Origin: Lycium barbarum
Lineage: Eukaryota; Streptophyta; Magnoliopsida; Solanales; Solanaceae
Length of the DNA: 64,000 nt
Assembly: GCF_019175385.1 (NCBI RefSeq)
Contig: NC_083345.1
Coordinates: forward strand, 14,718,027-14,782,026
Reading direction: 5' to 3'
Part shown: in pieces, positions 47,329 through 59,500 of the stretch
Position numbering within the stretch: position 1 is the stretch's first letter
How the letters are laid out: each line of letters begins with the position of its first letter
Translations under genes and position numbers: made by a program
The notes under the pieces: model-generated
Told to the model about the DNA's origin: nothing
The model's input: the letters and a program-made list of their open reading frames with translations, nothing else
Database searches by the model: none

Positions 47329-48312
47329 ATAACTAAATTCTTTTTTAATATCGCAGTGAAGAATATCTCCTTTTTTCCAACAGTGTGATATATCTCTCTC
47401 GAAAATACATTGAACAATAGCTAATGATCATGAGAAATATAAAAGCAATTATCCTCCTAAAATACTTCTATACGAGTACAGATATGTATGTCTCACCTGA
47501 ATTAATAATTATGAATATTAGGATTTGATAATACTTATAGAAGTAGTGCAAGAGTTAGAATTTTTAAAAAGAAAAATGAAAATTTAATGAAATAAGCACA
47601 CGAAGACGCCAAATGAATACAACATAGATATACCAAAAAAAGAAATTACCTCTTTACACTGTGTAATTTTTCAAGTAAGAATGACATCCCTAATCCCTTG
47701 GACAATGCTGATTCCGCCAAGCATAGAAGTAATTAAGAGTCATAAATTAAAGGTGAAAATACATATTAATGTTTAATTATAAGAGTATATGAAGACACTC
47801 GTCATATCTTCATTTGGTTGATGCAAATATCGAATGCTGGTAAATTCTTATCGAAATATTAATACTGGTAAGCAATACGACTACTAATTAGTATGTACGT
47901 AAGTTTGTATATACTTTCTAAAAATCTAACGTCTGTCCCACAAGTATACCTCATACAACAATAAATCTTACTTGGTAATAAATTAGTTTGAATTTAAACA
48001 CACACCAAAAATCGGACTAACCTACCTTATATATAGATAAAATTAAGAGTAATTTCACGTATAATCAATCAAATTTACTTTGTTGCAGCAAAATCTAATA
48101 AGTAATTTTCGGTAACAAAGTCATTTAACTTTCTAAGTATCGAAAGTTATTAGATAACTTTTGTTATCGAAAGTCACTTAAAATAGCCTTAACTTCATAT
48201 AAACTGCCTCCTTTGAATTCGCCTCATAGTACAGTGACTACGGATGGCTCGTGTAGCTTGCTAATGTAATTTGCTTTTTAATTTTGAAAAGAAAAAAAAA
48301 AAAAAAAAGGAA
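47329..48312. other. Intergenic, nothing recognised
   Basis: AT-rich sequence with no gene or repeat boundary I can identify. It ends in an A-rich run at 48292-48310. Confidence 0.5.
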
Positions 48313-48782
48313 GGAAAAGAGTCAAAAATGCCCCTCTATTTTGGGAAAAAGGGCTAAAAATATCATTCGTTACAAATTTGAGTCAAAAATACCCCTCCCG
48401 TCATTAAAGTTTTCAAATCTACCCCTATCTAAATGGAAATCCCCAAATCCCCCAAAATAACCCGATTTCATTTGTTAAACCTGCTCCATTTAAACCCGAC
48501 TCAACTACCTAAAAAACTCATATGCGACCAACTTGTTCCCGAGTCCTACATCTGGAGCCACTAGGCACAGGAGCGGGTAACCCATATGAGTTTTTTATTT
48601 AGTTCGGTCGGGTTTAAATGGAGCGGGTTTAAAAATAAAATCGAGTTATGTTGGAATTTCCATTAAGACAGGGATATATTTGAAAACTTTAATGACGGGA
48701 GGGGTATTTTTAATCCAAATTTACAATAGATGATATTTTTAGCCCTTTTTCCAAAGTAAAGAAGCATTTTTGACCCTTTTTA
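48313..48782. mobile_element. Foldback / long-TIR element (about 470 bp)
   Basis: The arms pair along most of the length: 'gtcaaaaatgcccctc' and 'aaaaagggctaaaaatatca' on the left, and their reverse complements near 48740-48782. The centre also pairs ('aaacccgactcaa' with 'ttcggtcgggttt', 'aaactcatatg' with 'catatgagtttt'). It is related at its ends to 4536-5511 and 61588-62619. Confidence 0.7.
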
Positions 48783-49027
48783 AAAATAAAAATAAAAAAA
48801 TCAAGGCACAAACTTTTTCTTAATTGCAACCTCGACATTTATAAGGAAAAAAAAATCTTTCTCCTTTTCGGTAATAATAAGATAAGCATTCAATTCTCGA
48901 CAATTTCAAGAATCGACTGAGCTCGGAAAAAATCCAATTACCCTTTTGCATTACCTTCACAAGCCTCAGCCTTTCCAATTCGAATTATCCACAAGCTCAA
49001 TCTTTCAAGGAAACCTTACTGCTATCC

Positions 49028-49409
49028 ATAAAAGGGTCATTTGCACGATTACCCTTCAAAGGCACTGGTCTTTAATTTTTGCCCCTCAAATTGGTGGTCT
49101 TTAATTTTTACCCTTCGCCTAATACCATGAGATTTCGGTTAGAACCCCGGCTCAGTTAAAAAAAATCACAAGGCAGAGTTTCATTGCAAAGTTAGGCCTC
49201 AGGCAAAGTTTTGAACTTTGCATGCAAAACTCTGCCTAGCGAATCTAAACTTTTGCCTTGCGAAATTCCATTTTTTTTTCTGTTACTGAGCTGGGATTCG
49301 AACCCAGAACCTCAGAATACTAGGCGAAAGAAAAAAATTAAAGACCACCCATTTGAGGGACAAAAATTAAAGACCAGTGCCTTTGAAGGACAATCCCCAC
49401 AAAAAAATG
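49028..49409. mobile_element. Solo copy of the 'ttcaaaggcactggtc' MITE
   Basis: The ends 'cgattacccttcaaaggcac' and 'gtgcctttgaaggacaatc' are inverted repeats. The inner 'gaaccccggctcagt' and 'gagctgggattcgaaccc' boxes and 'aactctgcct' motifs match the array at 5661-9150. Confidence 0.75.
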
Positions 49410-49609
49410 TCCATGAAATGGTGAAGATAAAAAAAGCCCAATAACAAAATTTGAGCAGATTTAGGAGTCCAATCCATCTCTAAGGTTCAGATGCTTTGCG
49501 AGTCCACAGGAAACAATTTAAGAATTTTTATTTGGTGTAGCTTCTTCTAAGAGATAATTATTGATAATAACTACCTTTTAATTTATTTATTTTTAGTAGC
49601 TATAGTGAT

Positions 49610-50341
49610 TTTGTAAATTACCATTCGTAGCTACACCAAAATATATAAAGTTGGAGTGGCTAAAGTGGTTATTGTGCGAGGCTCACACCCTGCCCGCTCA
49701 GGTTCGAACCAAGGCAACAACATTTTGAGTGTATTTCGCCATATGTATTTGGCTCATATTGTATCTCATATGTATTTGAGAAATATGTAAGAAAAGTAAT
49801 GTTGTTGGTTGGGTTCGAACCTTGGTAAGCAAGGGGAGAGTCTCGCCCAAATACACACGAATACACAAAATACACGCAAAATACACAGCTTTTGCTTAAA
49901 AGTAAGCTACGAATTGTAATTTGGAAAATGATAGCTACTAATGGTAACTCCCCAAATACACACGAATACACAAATACACAGCTTTTGCTTAAAAGTAAGC
50001 TACGAATAGTAATTTGAAAAATGATAGCTACTAATGGTAAGATCCTCGTAGAAGGTAGTTAGGTCTCTAAGTTTGCCAAAAATTTATACTAGGCTCCTCT
50101 TTATTTTTTCAAATCTCATTAAGTACACTTGCAATTTTTTTGTACTCCCCAAATACACACGAATACACAAAATACACAGCTTTTACTTAAAAGTAAGCTA
50201 CGAATTGTAATTTGAAAAATGATAGCTACTAATGGTAAGATCCTCATAGAAGGTAGTTAGGTCTCTAAGTTTGCCAAAAATTTATACTAGGCTCCTCTTT
50301 ATTTTTTCAAACCTCATTAAGTACACTTGCAATTTTTTTGT
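49610..50341. repeat. Repeat cluster with a 197-bp tandem duplication
   Basis: 49947-50143 and 50144-50341 are near-identical units beginning 'actccccaaatacacacgaa' and ending 'caatttttttgt'. A partial copy precedes them (about 49843-49946). The start 'ttaccattcgtagcta' (49620) is inverted relative to 'tagctactaatggtaa'. A pair of inverted 'ggttcgaacc' boxes lies at about 49700 and 49808. Confidence 0.75.
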
Positions 50342-51803
50342 GCAATCACTTATTTGCTCTAAGTAAATTGTACTTGCCCAAATGATCAAGACGTTGTTCA
50401 CTTAATATTCCTGTGAATGTCAAATTTTACCACGAGTTTATTCACTGTCAATGAACACTACATCAGCTCGGCATTAAATCAATGAATTACATTTAAGCAT
50501 TTTACCTCTTCCGTGTGTGCTCTTCGATTTATTTGGAATTTTGGGTATTAGAACTGTTTTTAGTTTCTTAATGCGTCTAATTTATGATTATTTGAAAATA
50601 ACAAACATAAATTAATGATTAATATACTTGAAAAGCTAGTTGTAATAGCAACTGGCCATGATAGGTGAGACAACAAATTGGTGGTGGTCGTGGTTGATGG
50701 AGAGGCTGGTGATAGTGCTCGTCTGCTAGTGATATGATTATGCAATGGAGGATGTGGACGGTTGTGGTCTTGGTGAAGGTAGTTTATTGCTTGCAGTGGA
50801 AGTTGTTAGCAATACAGTAGTGGTTGATGGTGATGATTGCAAAAATGGCGGACTATTTTGTACAAACTTTAGTATAGAGTTGTGTCATGTGTGATACTCA
50901 CATACACATACTTGCTCTTTCATTCATTTCCCCTAATCCAGAATGTGATCACTACACTTTTTACTTTTACACTTTTACACTTTTACTTTTCATTGTGTCA
51001 AACTGTCAATCCTTTTTACTTCTAACTTACTACTTCCATTCATTTTTTAAATATTTCTGGTACCAACTAATTCATGTGGGCCAGACTTTTCACTTCTTTT
51101 AACTCCTTCCTACACTTTTTCTAACATTCCCCAGTACCAACTAATTCGAACAAGAAGACATCTCACAACCTCATGATGCGCCCATTCTAGAATATGATCA
51201 ATTAAGCATGCAAGTTCATAAAAGCTTCTTGATTACTACCATACACAAGACTCAACATCATTACAAATCCGAGATAATCCTCCGGACTTACAGTATAGAA
51301 CCCATATTTCAAACTTACCAAGTATATCACTGCCCCAGAGACGTAGAAATAACAGTCCATACACTAACAAGGTTGTCAAGATGGAAATGATCAAACTAAC
51401 CAAGTAACTAAGTCAGAAATGATACGAACATAAAATTCACAAACACTACATTTGAGGATATTGTTCAAGAAAGAATTTGAAGATTCAAAAGGCAACTAAC
51501 TAAGATAAACAAATATTATTGATACTGGACACTACTCTAATGGAGCGGATCCACAGAAGTGTGAAGGTGACCTAAAAGTGCTAGAAATTTATTTATTTTG
51601 GATAGAGGGAGTAATACTTATATACATATATATACAGAGAAATTTATTTATTTTGGATAGAGGGAGTAATACTTATATATATATTTATATATATACACAC
51701 AGAGCATGTCAATATTTTTTTCCATCTCATCTTTCTCAAAAAGTCTTTGACTATTTTCTATTTGATTAGTATGATCGCAGTTGGCGACAGTGATAAAATG
51801 CTA
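50342..51803. other. Intergenic; contains a diverged copy of FRIGIDA-like 3' flank
   Basis: No gene seen. 51390-51500 resembles 55985-56095, downstream of the FRIGIDA-like gene: both contain 'ttcacaaac.ctaca', 'gttcaaga.aga.tttgaaga' and 'aaaggcaacta'. A 70-base segment ('gaaatttatttattttggat' to 'agtaatacttatata') is repeated at 51584 and 51640. Confidence 0.5.
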
Positions 51804-52789
51804 CTCCCTCCATCCTAATTAAGTATCATACTTTCCTTTTTGGTCTATGCCAAAAAGAGTGTCTCTTTGTATATTCAGTAAGTTGACAATTCAAACATCT
51901 TACATGGCAAGTTTAAGGCCTCATTTGTTTGCACTTATTGAAGGTCTGAATCTGAATGGTTCAGACCTTAAGCCATTAAGTACATTTGTTTGCATTAAGA
52001 TCTAAACGCTTATTGGGTCTGAATAGGTCTTAATCATTAAGATCTTGAACTAAGTCTTAATATCATTAAGAGATGTTTTGTATGGAACTTTTTTATCACC
52101 AGCTCCAACCCCAACGCCCAACCCTCCGCCTCAACCCCACCCCCACCAACTCTCCACTCCAACCCTACCCCACCACCCACCCACCCCTCCACTCCCCACC
52201 ACCCCCACCCCACCACCAACCCTAATCCCACCCTACACCACCCACCCTCACTCCCCACTACCTCCACTTCCCACCACCAACCCTACCCCCATTCCCCACC
52301 AACCCCACCATCAACCCCTACCCCACACCACCCACCCCCACTCACCCACTCACCTCTCCAACACCACTCACCACCCACCACGACTACAAAACATCTCCAC
52401 TATTACTAGTGAGCATAAATATTTCATTTTTTTTATCAAATAATTTTTTTAAAATTAAATTTGTATTTATTTTCTACTATTTAGTTACTTTTTAATTTGA
52501 ATTGTATATTTATTATGTTTAAATAAATACATTATGCATATTCAGATATTGAAAAACAAACAGTCTTAATCATTCAGTGTTCAGACCTAGAGACAACATC
52601 TTAATGATTCAGATGTGCATTCAGATTTAGACGTCTTAATCTTAATGAAAACAAATGAGGCCTAAAACTACAAGATTCAAAAGACATTTTAGTACACTTC
52701 ACACATCTTTAATCTAAGACCACAAGATTTAAAATTTACTTTTTAAATTTTGTGTCCAGTCAAACTAACTTAAATTAGAACGGAGGGAG
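51804..52789. mobile_element. Stowaway MITE, split by another MITE
   Basis: The ends CTCCCTCCATCC and TAGAACGGAGGGAG are inverted and flanked by TA on each side, as in Stowaway (Tc1/mariner-type) MITEs. Without the insertion at 51917-52662 the element is about 240 bp, a normal Stowaway size. Confidence 0.8.
51917..52662. mobile_element. Harbinger-like MITE with C-rich core (746 bp)
   Basis: Termini 'ggcctcatttgtttgcactt' and 'aaaacaaatgaggcc' are inverted and flanked by TAA on each side (51914-51916 and 52663-52665). Subterminal 'ctgaatctgaatggttcaga' and 'cattcagatttagac' also pair. The core 52100-52400 is almost purely CCACCC/CCAACCC on the + strand. Open frames through it are compositional artefacts. 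Confidence 0.8.
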
Positions 52790-52791
52790 TA

Positions 52792-52920
52792 CTTCTCTAT
52801 TACCAGAGAAAAATAAGTAGTGAAAAGGGAATTTAAAAAAGAAAAATTAAGAACGGACAAGTTATGGTTGTGGTAGTGTTTTGGAAAAGGTTTGCTTTTA
52901 AGATCTTCATGTTTCCCACT

Positions 52921-52954
<34 letters not shown>

Positions 52955-54392
52955 GAGTTTTTACAGTTTCAGAGAATGACCAAGGTTTTGGAGGATCAAG
53001 AAGAGTTGAAGATAGAAGCAGAATAAGAATATTTGGAGCATGCAGGTGCGCAAAGGGGAACGAGTTTTCTGATAAATATATATACATATATTGCAGAGTA
53101 GTTTTGCGCAATTGTATTCGTCAATGGTCTTTATCAGCACATATCTTTTTATTATCAGAACCTCTAAATGACTAATAACCATGTTCAAAGACATATTTGG
53201 TGTTTTCATATTGTAGCCCTGTACATAAGTAGAGGGGTTGTAAGACTTTATTGCAAAAAAAAAATGATCATATCGTTATCCTTCTTGAGCATTAGCTATC
53301 GTAAATTCATATATTTCCCTATCCAAACTTATCCTTTCATTTCATATTTGAAGTAGTAATTTTGTTATATTTATTGCATTAATAGGTTCATGTTTTACTT
53401 TGGCTTGGAGAAAAAGAAAGCTTTTGATTAATGGTCATTTGCTTGTGGAAGTGAATGTCGACAAGAGCTCGAAAAATTATGCGTTGATTCTTTATTTTTA
53501 TTTTCCTTCTATTTTTTAATGATTAAGTTCATAAGAATGATGTGTGTATATTTTCTTCTTTATTTTTTTCGTATGTTTTTTCTATGATTCCTCTTTAGTT
53601 TAACTTTTATATGAATTTATGATTGTTGTAAGTCTATAATTTCTTCTGATTCAAAATAGTAACTTATGATTAATTTGTGGGAAGTCTGCTAATTACTAAT
53701 TAAATGTTTTCTCCTATGGAATCAATTGAATGTCTGCGTGTTTATATAGAAATGGTCAAGCAGGTGTAATTTTTTTTTCTTTTTGTATTTTTCTATTTTA
53801 TATTCTTTTTTATGTAAGGAAAAAACTCAAAAAATATTTAAAAATGCTTACTTAGATAGGAATATATTGAAATATGTATTAGTTAAAGACATTATTATGT
53901 ATATGAAAAATGGCATAAATTATCTTCAAACTTCAATATTTTACGAAACAAGGAGATAATCGATTGAGAAATACATATCAACTTTATAAATATAGTCCAA
54001 TTATAAAAGTCGAGCCATCTGTACGCTTTCATAGACAACTTCTAACATGTAATATTAAGTATGAAAATTGCCACTATATTATTGAAAGTGCTTTATATTT
54101 TTGAGTATATATCATTTGTATAAATTATAAATACCTCTTCTATTTATGTTATATTATATTACATTTAATAAATTATTAGTATCCTTTATGACCGCGCGAA
54201 ACATAGACAAATTCACAAGTTCTAAATATAAAAAGAGCAAGTTCTTTAAGAGTGATTTAATAACATCAGAAAAGTGCAAATTGTTGCAATCCAAATCAAG
54301 ATTTTGTGGACCTAACCAAACTGAGATTTTCTTTGTATAAAACACCGGAACCCCTCTCTCCCCTTTCATTTTCGATACTTATCTTCTCCTAT
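52792..54392. other. AT-rich intergenic DNA before the S-protein pseudogene
   Basis: There is a T run of about 33 bases at 52921-52953 and short open frames with no homology I recognise. Sequence near 54200-54392 probably includes the old promoter of the pseudogene, but I cannot point to a box. Confidence 0.45.
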
Positions 54393-54794
54393 ATGGCTCT
54401 CTCCATCATCAACATCTTCTCCTTGTTATTAATCACACCCCTTGACCTTTCACTAGCAAAAAGATGTGCCTTTTCAGATAAATATCAGGTAAATATTATC
54501 AACAAACTTTCTCCTAATTCCCCACAACTGCAAATTCACTGTGCTTCGAAGAATGAAGAACTTGGAAATCGAAATCTTGCAGTAGATGAAGACTCAGTTG
54601 GTGGTATTGCGAGACACTTACTGATTAAGCTCTGTAAAATTGTCATTTTTGGTGGGGTGCAAAGGATAAATCTTTTAAATTTGAATTTACTAGATTATTG
54701 TAAATGGGAGGTGAGGGCAGATGATTTTTATTTGGAACAATATAATACTACCACTGGAATATATTATATGGATCGCTATTATGAGTGGTTGTAG
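54393..54794 (+). pseudogene. S-protein homolog (plant self-incompatibility S1 family), frameshifted
   Basis: S-protein homologs are small secreted plant proteins related to the Papaver stigma S determinant. From the ATG at 54393 the frame gives a signal peptide (MALSIINIFSLLLITPLDLS) and the family start YQVNIINKLSPNSPQLQIHC with ASKNEELG. It also has the family end CKWEVRADDFYLE, YYMDRYYEWL and a stop. The middle is wrong in this frame. The hallmark CHFWWG followed by AKDKSFKFEF lies in another frame at 54641-54690, with WWYCETLTD before it (54599) and stops at 54626 and 54635. At least two frame changes have therefore occurred. The 134-codon open frame is an accidental bridge. A functional protein is unlikely. 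The longer start at 54306 is not supported by the family. Confidence 0.8.
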
Positions 54795-55244
54795 GTAAAA
54801 TGATATTTTGTTTGCATTCGTGTTTACGTAAAGTGAGAAGGAAAACTAAACCTGCATTTTAGTGTGGCCATTTGTCCTTTGTTTAATCACTGTTTTTTTA
54901 TATTGCAATAAGGTCCAGATTTGCTCATGGTACTTCACAAAAACAAAAAACAAAAAACAAAAATTGCCCTCAATTAGAGGTTTGACTCATCCATACTCTC
55001 GCGATATAACTTTTAACTCGAAACTGTCCTTAAATCACCAAAGAGGCAACATTATATAGCTAGGAAAATATCAAAATTACTCCTTATGGCTCGAAATTGC
55101 TCTTAATCACCAACGGATCAACGATGATCTTTGTCTAGAACAATGGAATATCACCCAGAAGTGGCTGAAAAACACTTCATTTCTTCATCCCATATTATGC
55201 TCCTCATTTTTCATGGTAGAGATCAATTTTATGACTTGCTGCGT
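54795..55244. other. Intergenic, nothing recognised
   Basis: It includes a short 'aaaaacaaaaaacaaaaa' run and no gene that I can support. Confidence 0.5.
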
Positions 55245-55526
55245 ATAACAGTTAACTATCCATATACTCCAACACAAGTGCAAACCTAGCGTATTACGAG
55301 AGATGACACGTGCCCTGATAATTTCGAAAAAAACTCTATATATATGTGTGTATATACCTTTAATATCTATCATATATTTAAAAAAATAACAGTTAACTGT
55401 CCATATACTCCAACACAAGTGCAAACCTAGCGTATTACGAGAGATGACACGTGCCCTGATAATTTCGAAAAAAACTCTATATATATGTGTGTATATACCT
55501 TTAATATCTATCATATATTTAAAAAA
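55245..55526. repeat. Tandem duplication, two copies of 141 bp
   Basis: 55245-55385 and 55386-55526 are almost identical ('ataacagttaact' to 'catatatttaaaaaa'), so the duplication is recent. Confidence 0.95.
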
Positions 55527-56582
55527 ATCCCTCAAAACGTATCTGCTTGAGTGGTCCATTTGGTCAGCGTGCCCTTAGGTCCTTGTTCTCGACTGCCCAA
55601 CCCGGAGTTAGAATCTAGGCTGCAGCCTACATTTTTTGCATTTTCGTTTTTGTTGATAATTGAAAAAATGCATAAAAAGAAGGCGTTGTTGGTAGGTTTC
55701 GAACAGAAACCTATCGCATGCAAAAGGGTGCCCAAAACACCGGTCCTTAGAACGAATTTCATGCAGATGTACCATTTAATTAGTATTTAAACGCTAGTAC
55801 ATTGATTTTATGGGTGTTTTTGTAAAATTTTAAAACGGTGTTGCGTAACATCTCTTCGACCAACATGCATCTGCTTTTAGTGGTGCCCCGTCGCCTTCAA
55901 ATCCTGGGTCCGACTCTGCCCTAACGAAGCAATTACGATGGGAATGCAGAGACCAACCTAATCATTAGAGTTGGACATCAAACTAATCAACTGAGTAACC
56001 AATGATCAAACAAAGTTCACAAACGCTACAATCCAGGATAGCGTTCAAGATAGATTTTGAAGATTCGAAAGGCAACTAGCAAATCAGCTTGAAAAAACAA
56101 ATAAAGAAGGCAATAACAAACCAATCCACCAGAGAAACAAACCAATCTATCAACCAGAGAAACTATGTACTAACAGGACAAGACCTCAAAACTATTTGTT
56201 ATCGGACATTATAATCGGACAGCGATGATGCAACTGCTCGGATCAAAAGAACGACGCACAATTGCAAACAACCGATCTCATGTCATCTATAAATAACCTT
56301 AGGACGCAGCATAAATTCAGCATCATCGGCTATTACCTTATAGTCATTTGTTAAGCATATTGATTACTTTTCACAACCACCTAATACTACACATTCAATT
56401 AACATCAGAAATACAACCTGCTGTTTTGCGTAGCAAGAAAGCAGGATAAAAGTCAGAATTAGGAATTAACACACACATAAAGCTACCATTAAAGGTTAGT
56501 GATTACTGATTACAAGCCATATAAAAAGAAATTTAGATTGGGTCATCATATCAGTTGTCACCAGTTTAGAAGCATGTTATGT
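55527..56582. other. 3' flank of the FRIGIDA-like gene
   Basis: It contains the untranslated end of the FRIGIDA-like transcript (nearest 56582) and unassigned sequence. The segment 55985-56095 has a diverged copy at 51390-51500. No other gene seen. Confidence 0.5.
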
Positions 56583-59500
56583 CTATCGGTAGTACGCTTG
56601 CTGGTAAGCTGGGGCCATACCATTGCCATAGCCTCCGTATGGAGAGTAGTTCACTGGTGTGCCTGGATATGGAGCAGCTTCTGGGGAGTAAGGATAAGGT
56701 GGGCTCCGGCTACCGTAGATGGCTGGTGGGGCCGCATATGCTGGAACCGCAGCGGGGTATTGGGTGTGTTGTGGAGACCTAACAAATGCTGGAACTGCAG
56801 CGGGGTATTGGGTGTGTGGTGGAGACCTAATAGGGAAAGATGAGACATAGGCATTTGTTGAACGGCCTGCTTTAGCAGGAGGCATAGGACCATTATTACT
56901 CGCTCTCGTTCTTTTATTTGCTGGTACAGCAGCTGGTGACCTCTTTTTCTCATTATTCCTCGGCTTCTCCAACTGCTCAAGTTGCTTCTTAAGGTTGTCT
57001 GGTGGAAATTCAGCTTCAAGCTTGTATTCTTCAATGCACTTGAGAACAGAACGAATTGCCGATTGCTCTTTTTTGGCAGCAAAGTGCTGTTAAACATGCA
57101 AAAGCAATAAGTAATTTAGAATAACAAATAGTGTCTTATCATTCTATAGATAACCCTCATGCTTCTTTTGTCGCAATAAACTTAATGTACTGGACGGCAT
57201 ACACCATAACAGCATTAAAGTTTCATAACAACCTTTGAGCTTAGAGCTCAATGGCATCTAATGTGTCGCATATCAGGACAGACATGGTGCGAGAGAAGCT
57301 AAGATCTCTCCCATTATTATGTCGACCACTTAGGCAACACTTGACTGACTATGTCTAGACCCTCTAGTCTCAACAAGCACAAACAGAAGCATGCAAAACT
57401 TGGCGAAGCTGCGGACCAAATTATTATTTTTTTTAAAAAAAAACACCATCACTGAACCTGATGGCATCGTTGACAGGGAGAGAATAGCAGAAAGAGACAG
57501 AGACAAACATAGCCAACTACCACTATTGTAGGACAAGACAATCTGGAAAATAGTTTTGAACAAGATGCAGTAAAGCTAGAAGTGATATAAAGAACAGGAG
57601 AAAAGGAATTGGATGATACCGCAGCTCGCCCGGAATTATTTGGATCTTCCAGTATTGCCGCAGCAGCTTTTTTCGCATCCTTTAGAAAAGCTTTCAGAAG
57701 GGGAACAGGAGGGAACTTATCTGCAAGTCCAACTTCATAAGTGAAATGTACAGCATCAACTTGCTGTCCCCGGCTGATTAATTCTTCAATCATTTCTGCA
57801 TACAAAATAACAGAAGATTACATATCAAGAATCATTTCTTAGAGAAATATAGACAAAAATGAAAACTGTAAGCATATATAAGGTACGGTGACAATCCGTA
57901 AGCCACACATACCTACAGCCAAACAAAAACCATTAAGATGACATACAAATATGAAAGCAGCTAGATCAGAGAAAAGAGAGATGCACTGGATATCCCAAAA
58001 GCAGGTTTCAAGGACATGAGCAACAAATTATTAACCCAGAAAGGTTAGATTTAGATCCCGCTGTCAACATGTTCTCATTGTGTTCCTTTCACAGTCTAAT
58101 ACAAAAAAGGGAGGACTACGGAATAATATTTCATGCACCATACTTTACAAAAAGAACTACAGAAAGAACCTTAACTCATGAGACTAGTCTAGCACCTCTT
58201 TGCTTCGCCTCATTTCACAGTTCATTTTCATCACCTACGCCTCAATCCAAAAGATATATTTTGTTTCTAAAGATTCCACAATAAGAAACCAAACCAAATT
58301 CATCTAATTAAAAAGCACTTTCAATATGGTGAAGCAAACTAAAGCATTTAACTCAAGTAGCATACTGTTCTAGGACACGACAACTGCACACATTATCAAA
58401 AAAGCAACCAACGTTGTAACCAATCTAATAGATCAACTAGTCCAAAGAACAAATGGCTACTTAACAAATGGCTATCTATCCTACCAATTTCCAAAAGAAT
58501 AGACACTGTGCTTCCACAGAAGCAGCAAAGGAAAGCATGTTTTTACAATGCAATGAAGGACAAAGGAGAAGAAGCTGGATAAGTAGGCTTTGAAGTCTTA
58601 ATGCTAAAAAATTTCAAACTCAGCATGGCAAGAACGCAACTCCCTTTAACAACATGTCACTTAAGAGAGACCTCAAAGCACTAGGTGAACTCTGCTAAGA
58701 CAGCTTCACTTGTTTTAGATGTTTATTTTGAAAATACAGAATTCAAACTCAAACACAAACACATCAATTGAAGTTCCAAGACAAGGAGATGGCCAGCCAG
58801 GACGGGACAACTAAATACCAAATGGGACTCTCATTAATATTGAAGATAAGATCTATCTCATACAGTTCACAGTGAAGTCCACCACACAAGCAGAATGCTC
58901 TCAAATTACAACAGTTTAGCAAAACGTATTAGCACAAAAACGGGTAAAAAAATTATTAACATAAAACAAAAGACCATTTATCCCATGACTTAGCTAGGAG
59001 ACACCCTCAGAAGCTGCTCTGCCATTCAAACAAGCAGCAGTACAATATTTCCCTTGCAAAGACCGACTTCTCTTGTCTAATAATGGCCCTTATATAGTGA
59101 GATTTACTAATACCAAAAGTCGATACCAGTATGAAGCTTCAAGAAAACATCCCATAACGAACTCTAACTCAGGAAATGAAAGAACAAAAAGGTAAATGAT
59201 AATATCCCACTACATGGTCACTCAATTCAAAGCTACTAAGAAGCTAAATTTCCAAATTAACCAGACCTTTTTCAACTTCAAACCTACTCATAAGCACACT
59301 TAAATTCCCCAGAAATCAGAACAGATCAACAATAACAAGAATTTACTGTCTTACTTCCAAGCTACTTATCCATTTCAGCAAAACATAAGACCATGGAAGA
59401 CATATTACTCCTATTTTTCAAACCCAAAACAACAACATAAACAACATAGTATAACATAACACAAGAATTTACCAGGCATTTTATCACCAAGACCAAGAGA

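Noticed and set aside
49690..49830. tRNA gene suggested by 'ggctaaagtggtta' and 'ggttcgaacc'
   Set aside because: No cloverleaf with anticodon arm and CCA-side acceptor can be drawn. The boxes are part of an inverted-repeat element.
52078..52443. 121-codon Pro/His-rich frame and its antisense Gly-rich frame
   Set aside because: It lies in the C-rich core of a MITE. The composition alone explains the open frame.
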